Source: an uncultured Alistipes sp. (GTDB lineage: Bacteria > Bacteroidota > Bacteroidia > Bacteroidales > Rikenellaceae). Taken from it: a stretch of DNA of 7,329 bases. Each line of letters opens with the position of its first letter. Position 1 is the first letter of the stretch. A program made the position numbers and the translations under genes. This document shows positions 1-6,983 of the stretch, in pieces. The notes under the pieces were generated by a model. That model saw only the letters and a program-made list of their open reading frames with translations. It had not been told where the DNA came from and did not search any database. The stretch spans positions 1 to 7,329 of the forward strand of contig URBJ01000104.1 of the NCBI GenBank assembly GCA_900546005.1, in the 5' to 3' direction.

Positions 1-1092
1 CAGTTGATTATCCGAACAGTTCAGCTCCCATATCCGGGACAATCCTGCCAAACTGAGTTCCGTCAGCTGATTTCCTGAACAGAGCAGTCCTCCCAACATC
101 ACACAATTATTCACATCGAGTGCAGTCAGTTCATTATCACAAATCTCCAACCAATAGAGATAAGTCTGTCGCGACAGATCGATCGACGTAAGCCGATTGT
201 TGTTCAACTTCATGTATAAATAGGGTTCACCCGCATGATCATAACCCGAATTTGCAGCACTGGGTGTATCGAACGTCTTGTCTCCCATATTGATCTCTTC
301 GAGCTGGTTGTTCTGCGCCTCCAGATAGCCGAGTTTCGTCTGGCTAAAATCGAGTTTCCCGATCCGATTGTCGGCACAATTCAAATGAACCAACTCCGTA
401 CAATGAGTCAAATCGAGCTCGGCAATCGTATTGTAGGGACACGACAAGGTCTCCAATTGGGTACAAGCCGTCACATCGAGCGCCGACAACGCATTGTGCC
501 CGCAATTGAGCATCGTCAACTCCTTGTTTTGGCTCAAATCGAGCTCTTGGATCTTCGGATTTCCATAGGTAGTCAGCTGTTTCAGTTTCGGATTGTGCGT
601 CACATCCAGCGCATTCAGACCAAACCCATCCAGATTACTGCTGACACAATTCAGCACCTCCAATTCCGGATTTTGGCTCAGATCGAGTGTCTCGATCGGG
701 GTCAGATCCCAATAAGTATGGCAACAATATCCCATATCCAGCACCCTCAACTTCGGATTCTGCGTTACATCCAACTCCGACAGATTCAGATAGTACACAT
801 CCAACTCTTCGAGTTCGGGGTTGTGCGTCACATCGATCTGCGTAATACCCAGATCATCATAACTCCTTCCCCCGTTCATGCCACACTTCAATACGACCAA
901 TTTCGGATTTTGGGACACATCGAGTTTCGACAGACGGTTCCCCCGACAATTCAGCACCTGCAGATCGGGCAACATCGTCACGTCGAGCGCCAAAATTCGG
1001 TTGCTGCGGCAATAGAGCTCCCTCAACTTCGTATTGTGCGACACATCGAGAGAGTCCAATCTATTGAGACTGCAGGCCAACAGCTCCAGATT
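1..1092 (-). repeat. Tandem leucine-rich-repeat coding units
   Basis: About 16 protein repeats of 20-30 residues, most 21-23, follow the pattern LxxLxCxxNxLxxLDVSxNxx. Clean examples contain ELYCRSNRILALDV, VLNCRGNRLSKLDVS and MLNCGHNALSALDV. Several units carry insertions, for instance around 841-885 (NGGRSYDDLG), 679-705 (CHTYWDLTP) and 208-270. The Cys in the LxC position is kept in most units. At the DNA level this shows as the recurring plus-strand word cacatcgag or close variants. The last unit is cut by the window edge, so the array is longer than seen. Confidence 0.85.
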
Positions 1093-1608
1093 CGTGAAGT
1101 ATTCGATCCCCTGAAGCGATCCGATATCCTGTCCGTCGACATTGATCTCCGTCACCAATTCGGCCTCGGAACGTTGCAGTACACCGTCGTTGTTCTTGTC
1201 AAACTGAAGCACAAGTGCGGCAAAACGGTTGTCTTCGAACGTCAGCTCCTCATTGGGATCCGCTTCCGAAGTTACGACCACCACGCAGGTCGCACGAACG
1301 GATGCATTGCTCGCCAACATAACCGTAACAACACTCTCGCCGGCCGCCAACGCCTGCACGGTTCCATCCGCAGCAACACGTGCAACCTCCTCCTTGGAAC
1401 TGCTCCACGTCAACTCTACCGGCCGTGTGGCATTCTCGGGTAGATACGACACCGCGATCGATTTCGTCTCATCGATCCGCATCCTCAGGGTATCTGCCAC
1501 CGAAAGGCCCGTCACTGCAATCGTCCCGCTCTCATCGTTCTTGTCACATCCCGCCAACGAGAAAACAACCAGAACCATCCACAAAAGATAACTTTTCATG
1601 CTTTGCAT
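1..1608 (-). CDS. Leucine-rich-repeat surface lipoprotein with Big_2-like Ig domain and EF-hand (3' end outside window)
   Basis: Reads leftward without a stop to base 1, giving 536 visible residues; the C-terminus lies beyond the window. Two in-frame ATGs exist, at 1608 and 1599. I chose 1608 because AAAGG lies 9 nt upstream; both keep the signal peptide. Residues are numbered from 1608. A hydrophobic leader ends in a clear lipobox (SLAGC, Cys21), followed by Asp, Asn, Asp and Glu, so an outer-membrane lipoprotein is expected. Residues about 28-111 resemble a bacterial Ig-like (Big_2) domain, with a TWSSS strand and a VAADGTVQAL turn. Residues 137-148 (DKNNDGVLQRSE) fit the canonical EF-hand calcium loop with Asp, Asn, Asp, Gly, Leu and Glu at positions 1, 3, 5, 6, 8 and 12. 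From residue 173 to the edge run about 16 leucine-rich repeats. This architecture is common in Bacteroidota surface proteins; LRRs usually bind proteins or glycans, but no ligand can be read here. It follows the riboswitch-controlled gene by 93 nt, so co-transcription is likely. Confidence 0.88.
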   Translation of the reverse strand, partial: MQSMKSYLLWMVLVVFSLAGCDKNDESGTIAVTGLSVADTLRMRIDETKSIAVSYLPENATRPVELTWSSSKEEVARVAADGTVQALAAGESVVTVMLASNASVRATCVVVVTSEADPNEELTFEDNRFAALVLQFDKNNDGVLQRSEAELVTEINVDGQDIGSLQGIEYFTNLELLACSLNRLDSLDVSHNTKLRELYCRSNRILALDVTMLPDLQVLNCRGNRLSKLDVSQNPKLVVLKCGMNGGRSYDDLGITQIDVTHNPELEELDVYYLNLSELDVTQNPKLRVLDMGYCCHTYWDLTPIETLDLSQNPELEVLNCVSSNLDGFGLNALDVTHNPKLKQLTTYGNPKIQELDLSQNKELTMLNCGHNALSALDVTACTQLETLSCPYNTIAELDLTHCTELVHLNCADNRIGKLDFSQTKLGYLEAQNNQLEEINMGDKTFDTPSAANSGYDHAGEPYLYMKLNNNRLTSIDLSRQTYLYWLEICDNELTALDVNNCVMLGGLLCSGNQLTELSLAGLSRIWELNCSDNQL

Positions 1609-1638
1609 ACAAAATAACCTTTATTTGCTGATAAACGG

Positions 1639-1683
1639 ACGGAGGCATGGAATAGAGACAGGCAAGCCTCCACATGCCTCCGT
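1639..1683. repeat. 11-bp inverted repeat between the two lipoprotein genes
   Basis: Plus-strand acggaggcatg (1639-1649) is the exact reverse complement of catgcctccgt (1673-1683), leaving a 23-nt loop. It lies in the gap between the propeller lipoprotein stop (1702) and the LRR lipoprotein start. In the minus-strand transcript the stem is followed by CCGTTTATC, which lacks a proper U-tract, so it is a poor intrinsic terminator. An intercistronic stability, processing or partial-attenuation hairpin is more likely. A second gcctcc copy at 1666-1671 allows a shorter alternative stem with 1641-1646. Confidence 0.6.
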
Positions 1684-1701
1684 ACCGCTTGTTTTTATCG
1701 T

Positions 1702-3444
1702 TTACTCTGCGAGTGCATAGGTCGAGAAGATACCTCCATCTCCCTTGATCGCACCGATTTCATTCTGTACATCATTCAGCTGAGCGCCCGTAGCAATATC
1801 GAACACGCCGATGACTACCTCACTGTAATTCGTCGTCGGCACATAGAGATGTCCCTCGGGATCGGTTGCCATATACTTGGAAACCATGCTGAATAGACTC
1901 TTGTCTGCAATATCGACAAACAAGGAGGTGACGCCGGTCTTGTAATTGAACTTATAGACCTTGGTCGTACTGTATCCACCGCCACCTTTGAAGAAGATCT
2001 CGTCGCTGGTCAGCGAAGCACACGTACCGGCACCTTCCAGTCCGGCGTTCACATCGATCTGTTGTCCATCGATCAGGATCGGTGTCTCGGTATATACAAA
2101 AGTCTGTGGATCGATCGTCAAAACCGAAGCCGGAGAGGTAAACGGCTCCATCCCCCACAACCAGTAACCCGTCTTGGCCATGGCACCGGCAACCAAGGCA
2201 TATACATTACCGTCGCGTCCACGAACCACATCGGCGATCTGACGATCCTCGGCAATCATGATCGGAGTGAGGAGCTCCTTGTCCGTCTCGCTATCGAATA
2301 CCTTCAGTTTGTTTCCACAACCGATATAGACATTCTGCCCTACCTTGAGCATCCGCGACCAGCAAGGTCCGTCCACACCGATGCTGCCGCTCGTCCCCGC
2401 CAACGGAACGAACGTATTCTGTCCGTCGGGTTGTACGGTCAGCACGTTAACCCCCGACACGTTATTCGCACCGGAATTGTTGTTGCCTACGTAAAATTTA
2501 TCGGACGATACGGCGAGCAAATTGTAGATCTCTCCGAGCGAACCCGTATTGAACCCTTCGGCCGTTATGACACGCTCCTTTTTCAAGGTCTGCGCATCGC
2601 ACTCAACGATCTGTGCCCGGCTCGACTCCGAAGTCGGGGTCAACAGATAAATTTTACCGTTGCAGATCGAGAGGTCGTTCAGTCCACCGGCTCCGATCGC
2701 CTCGCCGTTCAACTCCTGATAGAGGTGATCCTGATAGAACAGATGCTGTGCCGGATCGAAGAATGCAATTCCCTCGGTCGTCGTACCGTAGAACCACAGA
2801 CCTGACTTGAACGGACCGTTGACCCGTACGGTAAACGACACGGTGGTCGACAGCTGATCCCGATTGATCACCTCCACTTCAAAGGCATTCGTTCCACTAT
2901 GGGTCAGGTCGAGCGTATACTCCTTCGTTTGGTTTTCGAGAGCCGTTCCGTTCAGCGTCCACTTGTACTCGCTGATCTCGACATCACCCGTATTCAAAAC
3001 AACCGGAAGCGTCCCTTCGGAAACCTCCACATCGATGCTTCCTCCGTTCTCCAGCTGCGTATCGCCACAAAGAATGGTAACTGCCGGAGCCGGATCTTTC
3101 ACGGTCAACGTCATGAATTCCTGCGTGGTAGCGCCTCCATCTGCATTATAAAGTACCACCTTGACGGAGTACTCTCCCCGCTGTGCAGGAGTCAACGCAA
3201 AAGTCGGCCCGTTGGCTTCGCTATTAACCGTGCCATTGACCGACCACTCGTAACGAACGATCTCTACATTCTCACATTTTACCGTATAGGTCACAACCGA
3301 TCCTACCACGACATCGCTACCTACGCCAGAATTCCAAGTCACCGAAAAATTGGAGACAACCGGTGCGGGCAGCCCGTCATCCTTCGAACACGATGCGAAA
3401 ACGCTCGCGACAAACAACAGAAAACAGTACAGAATTTTTTTCAT
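1702..3444 (-). CDS. B12-riboswitch-controlled surface lipoprotein: two Ig/PKD-like domains plus a DUF5074/YncE-like beta-propeller
   Basis: I place the start at ATG 3444 (MKKILYCFLL, 580 aa). The frame also opens at a GTG two codons earlier (3450), which is less likely. A signal peptide ends in FASC (Cys19) followed by SKDD, matching the acidic/Lys lipoprotein export signal known in Bacteroidota, so it should be exposed on the outer-membrane surface. Residues about 28-118 and 119-210 are two similar Ig/PKD-like domains, each with a matching strand (RYEWSVNG and EYKWTLNG). Residues about 211-580 hold repeating beta-propeller-like blades with NGKIYLL, DKFYVGNN, QNVYIGCGNKLKVFD, DGNVYALVAG and EGHLYVPT segments, resembling DUF5074/YncE-like propellers. 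BtuG, the surface cobalamin-binding partner of BtuB, belongs to this class but is shorter and, as far as I know, lacks the N-terminal Ig pair. The cobalamin riboswitch directly upstream supports a role in B12 capture, but the ligand is inferred. It is the first gene of a unit that probably includes the LRR lipoprotein. Confidence 0.85.
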   Translation of the reverse strand: MKKILYCFLLFVASVFASCSKDDGLPAPVVSNFSVTWNSGVGSDVVVGSVVTYTVKCENVEIVRYEWSVNGTVNSEANGPTFALTPAQRGEYSVKVVLYNADGGATTQEFMTLTVKDPAPAVTILCGDTQLENGGSIDVEVSEGTLPVVLNTGDVEISEYKWTLNGTALENQTKEYTLDLTHSGTNAFEVEVINRDQLSTTVSFTVRVNGPFKSGLWFYGTTTEGIAFFDPAQHLFYQDHLYQELNGEAIGAGGLNDLSICNGKIYLLTPTSESSRAQIVECDAQTLKKERVITAEGFNTGSLGEIYNLLAVSSDKFYVGNNNSGANNVSGVNVLTVQPDGQNTFVPLAGTSGSIGVDGPCWSRMLKVGQNVYIGCGNKLKVFDSETDKELLTPIMIAEDRQIADVVRGRDGNVYALVAGAMAKTGYWLWGMEPFTSPASVLTIDPQTFVYTETPILIDGQQIDVNAGLEGAGTCASLTSDEIFFKGGGGYSTTKVYKFNYKTGVTSLFVDIADKSLFSMVSKYMATDPEGHLYVPTTNYSEVVIGVFDIATGAQLNDVQNEIGAIKGDGGIFSTYALAE

Positions 3445-3450
3445 CTTCAC

Positions 3451-3583
3451 TGTAAATTAAAGAGGTTAATAAAAATTTCAATTGATTTTACAGCGAACGA
3501 TGCACGGGCAGAAAGCCCTTGAGACGAAGACCTCGCCAAAACATTACCGACCCATACACCGCAGGCAAGTAAAATCTATATCT
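3451..3583 (-). promoter_or_regulatory. Leader between aptamer and start codon; candidate riboswitch expression platform
   Basis: About 140 nt separate the aptamer from ATG 3444, with no convincing gene. In transcript sense, TCTCAAGG (3524-3517) is an exact complement of CCTTGAGA (3588-3581), which contains the 3' strand of the aptamer's P1. AGGTCTTC (3533-3526) is an exact complement of GAAGACCT (3597-3590), part of the conserved 3' end of the aptamer. A small hairpin GGGC-TTTCT-GCCC lies at 3518-3506. No hairpin with a following U-run is seen, so control may be by alternative pairing or at translation. The pairings are seen directly; the switching role is inferred. Confidence 0.5.
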
Positions 3584-3762
3584 CAAGGCAGGTCTTCTGA
3601 CTCGTTCCTGTTTTAAAGCCTTCCCAACCTCCGAGGAGGTCAGTGGCATCGATTTTAAAACTTTTTGACCCGCAGACAAGCCACGGGCAGGAACATACAG
3701 CAGCGGTAACTGTTGCCGATTCGCACGGCATTCCCTTTTCATCTTTGCTACAAGAACCTTGT
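3584..3762 (-). promoter_or_regulatory. Cobalamin (adenosylcobalamin-type) riboswitch aptamer
   Basis: Read on the minus strand, the conserved cobalamin riboswitch blocks occur in the right order: AAAAGGGAA (about 3739-3731), a GCCG/CGGC stem around TGCGAAT, CCGCTGCTGT, the B12-box GCCACTG (3647-3641), GGGAAGGC (3625-3618) and AGTCAGAAGACCTGCC (3602-3587). Pairings support it: P1 CAAGG (3761-3757) with CCTTG (3588-3584), P2 TTCTTGT (3756-3750) with ACAGGAA (3611-3605), a GTTTTAAA/TTTAAAAC stem enclosing the B12 box, and a CCTCC/GGAGG hairpin (around 3628-3640). This RNA senses coenzyme B12 and normally lowers expression of downstream transport genes when B12 is plentiful. The downstream gene is the Ig/propeller lipoprotein. 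Open frames across this stretch are artefacts of the RNA sequence. Confidence 0.94.
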
Positions 3763-3766
3763 TCGA

Positions 3767-3798
3767 CAAAGGTAATATATTTTCCGGAAAACCGACAA
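3767..3798 (-). promoter_or_regulatory. Bacteroidota-type promoter for the riboswitch transcript
   Basis: On the minus strand TACCTTTG (3774-3767) is an exact match to the Bacteroides -7 consensus TAnnTTTG. A TTG (3798-3796) lies 21 nt upstream as a -33 element. The start point would fall at about 3764-3760, so the transcript begins almost at the first paired base of the aptamer (CAAGG from 3761). That agreement of position strengthens both calls. The stretch 3799-3879 upstream holds nothing else that I can support. Confidence 0.65.
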
Positions 3799-3879
3799 CT
3801 GTCGATGAAATAAATCGTTTTTTCTGTTCGTCCGGCAGGAGAGGCTTCATTCGGACACATTGTATCTATTGCCCCCCGC

Positions 3880-3915
3880 AAAAAGAGGTGCGGCCCGTCA
3901 CTCGAACCGCACCTC
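3880..3915 (-). terminator. Intrinsic terminator of the beta-helix lipoprotein gene
   Basis: In transcript sense GAGGTGCGG (3915-3907) pairs perfectly with CCGCACCTC (3893-3885) over 9 bp with a 13-nt loop. TTTTT (3884-3880) follows directly. It lies 27 nt after the stop codon of the 3942-6815 gene and separates that gene from the riboswitch unit. Confidence 0.92.
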
Positions 3916-3941
3916 GATAGGATCACTCGATAGAAAATACG

Positions 3942-6815
3942 CTACCGAGAGCGCTCCGGTTCGGAGATTTCAACCTTCCGCACAGAAGCCTGCTCTCCGG
4001 AAATCCCGAGATAATAGGTACCCGTCTTGGGGATATCGAACGAAACCGAAACCGGAGTCCAATCGTCGGATTCGAACGGCTCGGAAATCACCGGATCCCC
4101 CGTATCTGCACTCTCGACAAAGAGCGTTCCGGTCGATTTCACTTCGGCACGGAAGAGGTAATGCCCTGCCGTCAGATAGAGCCCCTCGTACAACCGACCG
4201 CCCTGTACATAGCCGTAACCGTCCTTTACACCGGCATTTTCCTCCATCGTCCAGTAGGAGTGACTCTCCGAAAAGTCACCGTTACGGAACGTACTGCTGC
4301 TGAGGATACCGCAATCGGTCAGGAAGTTGGTCGGACGCACACACAACAGATCACACGGACTCAAGTACTCGTTATTGAAGATCCGGAAGTTTTTGACAGC
4401 CACATAGTCGTCCGTCTCGGTATTGTCGAAAGGCTTTCCGTCAAACGGGTTGTCGGGCCACGTTCCGACCGAATAACCGCCCTTCAGGACACAATCGTAA
4501 ACCTGCACATCGGAGATTCCCTGCTTTCCCTGATCGGGATTCGTCGTGCCCCACGGGATCAAGGCAATCGCCTTACCGCCACCGGAGTTGAGATAGCTGC
4601 GATATACGCCGACGTTGTAGACCGTGTGATCGGCCTCGCGATCTTCCCACCACCAAACACCTCCACGCGGATCACCGTAACTGCTGGTCAACACGATACA
4701 ATCGTCGTTCGACTCGAAGAATATCCGGTCGACCACCAGATCATGCGTTCCCATGCTGACTCCGATGCCGTCGCCGCTGACACACTTCACCTCATGCATC
4801 TTGATATTCCCGATAAAGATATTTTCGCTGAAATAGAACGACGTATGGTAATTGTTCGTACGAACCATCTCGAAATCGGTCAACTCAACATTGCGCACCT
4901 TCCAGAAGCCGATCGGAATGATGTGTATCCGATCCGTACAGGTCCGTGCATAGTGGTCCAAGTGGGAGTCGACACAATACCGATCGGCCGAACGGATCTT
5001 TCCCGGTCCGGTAATTTTGATGTTCTCCGCCCCCTTGGCCTGAATCAACGGCAGATTGACGTAGAGGCTATGCGTCCAAGGAACTCCGGGAATCACCACA
5101 TCATGACCGTAAGCCGGATGGTAGGTATAATCCGTTTCGTCCTGCGACTGCCAGAGAATCGCCCCGTCCTCGAGGTGCAGGTCGATATTGCTGCGTATCA
5201 TGAGGTTCGTTGCCACATAACGCCGCCCATACCGGCTGCTGTCACCCGGCAGAACAACCCGGCCTCCTCCACGTTTAGCCACATCGTCGATGGCCGCCTG
5301 TATGTTACGGGTATCATCGGTAAACCCATCGCCTTTCGCCCCGTAATCCAGGACACTCACCGTCAAATCCGGCAACGTAAAGGCATAGGGATTCTTGGAA
5401 AAATCCCGCCAATTTTCGACATAGAAATAGGGGGCTATTTTCGTATAATCCTCATCGGAATTTTTGGCCACAGCAAGGAAACGGCTGCTCAAATGGGTCA
5501 TTCCGTCGTTCTTCTTCAACGACAAGGTATCGAGCACGAAGTGGGCTTGAGCCGGACCCTCGTACAGTTTGTTCAACTCGCCCAGATTGTCGAAAGGTTG
5601 ATACATCGGAACCACATAAACAGCAATCTGCTTATACTTTTCCGCATACTCCGGCAACAAGGTGCCTTCGATCCGCAGGAGGTCGTTGGCAGCCGTACAA
5701 GAGAGAATCTCTCCGGCAAACGGTTCTATCACCTCCTCCTGTTCGAAAGAGATTCGGTCGATCGACAGCTCTCCGCTCCCGTTCAACGGAACGAGACGGA
5801 ACCCGATCAGACCGCCCTTTGCTGTTTTAATGTCCGAAAGATTGAAGTAATAAGCCTTTATCGGACTGTTCGGTTCCATGTCGAACGTTTTGGATTTCGC
5901 TTCATCGTAGTTCCGGTCCTCTTCCGTAATGAATTCAAGGCGTACCTTGTCGGCCGAGCTCCGGTTCTCCATGACGAAGAACAGCGTATTCCACTCCTGC
6001 AAAGGGGGATTGAGTACCCGGTTCCGGCTGTTCTCGAACGATGGTGAGGTCAACACGCCTCCCGGTTCAAAATCAAAGAGCAGACAACCCTCATTTTGAG
6101 AGATCGTTCCCTGCTCGGCCGTAAACTGCTCGGCCGATCCGTCGATCGTAAACGACAGATCGATCGGCTTACCGGCTTCGAATCCGTCCAGCTGGAACGC
6201 TGCATCGTGCCACACCGAATCGCTGTTGTTCATAAATCCGAATTCGACCCTTCGAATATCATCCACAAAAGGACAGTCGTTCAGGTCAAAAATCGTCACG
6301 TTCCAATCGTTCGTTGTGGCCTGCGCCACACTTTCGAATTTGCGCGAGCCGTTCTCCAACGTCAGACGAACATAATAGTCGGCAGCTTGTGCCCCTCCAA
6401 CCGTATTGACGCCGAACGAAACCACCGGAGTCTGCGAAAGGTCGAGCCCATCGGGATAGTCACACACCACCGTACGCCACACGTTAGCCGGAAGGTCGGG
6501 ACAATTCGCTTGTAAACATTGTGCTCCTTCATGTAACCGATAGGGCCAGTTCGGAACCGAATCGATCAACTCCAACGAAGTTACGTGCTCTCCGGGAACA
6601 AAACCGTCGGTATCGGAATTGAATCCGGCCAACAGACGGGTCTCCGTCAGTGAACATCGTTTCGAAAAGTTGTTCGCCGTCAACAGATCCGTCTCGGTTT
6701 CGGAAGTACAGGCCGTTCCGCACAATCCACATGCGACGAGCACAGCCGTTCTTAGATTCTTGGATAAAGGAATCCGGTGTTTCATGGGGTTCTTCATTTT
6801 TTGAGCTTTCGACAT
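3942..6815 (-). CDS. Secreted lipoprotein with GH28/pectate-lyase-type beta-helix and accessory beta-rich modules
   Basis: 957 aa from ATG 6815; ATGs at 6797 and 6785 are credible alternatives. The signal peptide carries an LVAC lipobox (Cys29) and a second candidate Cys36 followed by TSETETD, so lipidation is likely but its site is unclear. Residues about 60-225 and 228-363 look like two beta-sandwich (carbohydrate-binding-like) modules, 364-480 a third beta-rich linker domain, and about 840-957 a C-terminal jelly-roll-like module. The core at about 485-835 opens with LDYGAKGDGFTDD and GGGRVVLPG, the hallmark of Pectate_lyase_3/GH28 helices. SGDGIG (Asp682) and NDDC (Asp704, Asp705) match the three catalytic aspartates of polygalacturonases with near-normal spacing. 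The segment where GHG should stand reads GGG (745-747), and where RIKTW should stand reads SVGTW (782-786). The fold is therefore firm, but pectin as substrate is not; a different glycan, or reduced activity, is possible. The gene stands alone with its own promoter and terminator, and no SusC/SusD pair is in view. Confidence 0.88.
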   Translation of the reverse strand: MSKAQKMKNPMKHRIPLSKNLRTAVLVACGLCGTACTSETETDLLTANNFSKRCSLTETRLLAGFNSDTDGFVPGEHVTSLELIDSVPNWPYRLHEGAQCLQANCPDLPANVWRTVVCDYPDGLDLSQTPVVSFGVNTVGGAQAADYYVRLTLENGSRKFESVAQATTNDWNVTIFDLNDCPFVDDIRRVEFGFMNNSDSVWHDAAFQLDGFEAGKPIDLSFTIDGSAEQFTAEQGTISQNEGCLLFDFEPGGVLTSPSFENSRNRVLNPPLQEWNTLFFVMENRSSADKVRLEFITEEDRNYDEAKSKTFDMEPNSPIKAYYFNLSDIKTAKGGLIGFRLVPLNGSGELSIDRISFEQEEVIEPFAGEILSCTAANDLLRIEGTLLPEYAEKYKQIAVYVVPMYQPFDNLGELNKLYEGPAQAHFVLDTLSLKKNDGMTHLSSRFLAVAKNSDEDYTKIAPYFYVENWRDFSKNPYAFTLPDLTVSVLDYGAKGDGFTDDTRNIQAAIDDVAKRGGGRVVLPGDSSRYGRRYVATNLMIRSNIDLHLEDGAILWQSQDETDYTYHPAYGHDVVIPGVPWTHSLYVNLPLIQAKGAENIKITGPGKIRSADRYCVDSHLDHYARTCTDRIHIIPIGFWKVRNVELTDFEMVRTNNYHTSFYFSENIFIGNIKMHEVKCVSGDGIGVSMGTHDLVVDRIFFESNDDCIVLTSSYGDPRGGVWWWEDREADHTVYNVGVYRSYLNSGGGKAIALIPWGTTNPDQGKQGISDVQVYDCVLKGGYSVGTWPDNPFDGKPFDNTETDDYVAVKNFRIFNNEYLSPCDLLCVRPTNFLTDCGILSSSTFRNGDFSESHSYWTMEENAGVKDGYGYVQGGRLYEGLYLTAGHYLFRAEVKSTGTLFVESADTGDPVISEPFESDDWTPVSVSFDIPKTGTYYLGISGEQASVRKVEISEPERSR

Positions 6816-6847
6816 CTATTTTCGGATGCCTGTGCGACATCTATCTC

Positions 6848-6855
6848 CAAAAGTA
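6848..6855 (-). promoter_or_regulatory. -7 box of the beta-helix lipoprotein promoter
   Basis: Minus-strand TACTTTTG (6855-6848) matches TAnnTTTG exactly. No convincing TTTG or TTG lies 19-21 nt upstream, so the -33 element is weak or absent. The start point would fall near 6841, giving a leader of about 26 nt to ATG 6815, or longer to the downstream ATGs. The box sits between the preceding gene's terminator and this start, where a promoter is required. Confidence 0.55.
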
Positions 6856-6917
6856 ACAATTTCTGTCTGTTTCTATGTCATTTCGATCAACTATTTCTCT
6901 CCGATCCGTAAAATCAC

Positions 6918-6958
6918 AAAAAAAATCGGGAGGTATGACCCGAAAGCCATACCTCCCG
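6918..6958 (-). terminator. Intrinsic terminator of the small heat-shock gene
   Basis: In transcript sense CGGGAGGTATG (6958-6948) pairs perfectly with CATACCTCCCG (6937-6927) over 11 bp with a 10-nt loop. An A and then eight T residues (6925-6918) follow. It lies 25 nt beyond the TAG stop at 6984-6986. Confidence 0.95.
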
Positions 6959-6983
6959 TTATTAGGTGAAAAGCAACTATCGA

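Noticed and set aside
235..1443. Plus-strand open frame of 402 codons opposite the LRR gene, with a repetitive look (HIQ, LRI and RHIE words).
   Set aside because: The repetition mirrors the leucine-rich repeats on the coding strand; it has no independent start context or function.
1601..1640. A possible -7 box just before the LRR gene (TTATTTTG).
   Set aside because: It does not match TAnnTTTG, which needs two bases between TA and TTTG, and it overlaps the ribosome-binding region, so a separate promoter is not supported.
3451..3500. AT-rich stretch before the propeller gene as an intrinsic terminator of the riboswitch.
   Set aside because: The only pairing is a weak A/T stem without a G/C core, and the T-run is broken.
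2062..3522. Plus-strand open frames of 247 and 207 codons opposite the propeller lipoprotein.
   Set aside because: They are antisense shadows of a well-supported lipoprotein gene.
3488..3926. Minus-strand open frames of 120 and 116 codons upstream of the propeller lipoprotein.
   Set aside because: They lie over the cobalamin riboswitch, its promoter and the preceding terminator, have no recognisable domain, and the conserved RNA blocks explain the sequence.
4161..6047. Plus-strand open frame of 628 codons opposite the beta-helix gene.
   Set aside because: It is fully antisense to a gene with clear GH28-type motifs, lacks a signal, domain or promoter, and its composition (many Ile, Arg, Gln and His) is that of a reversed frame.
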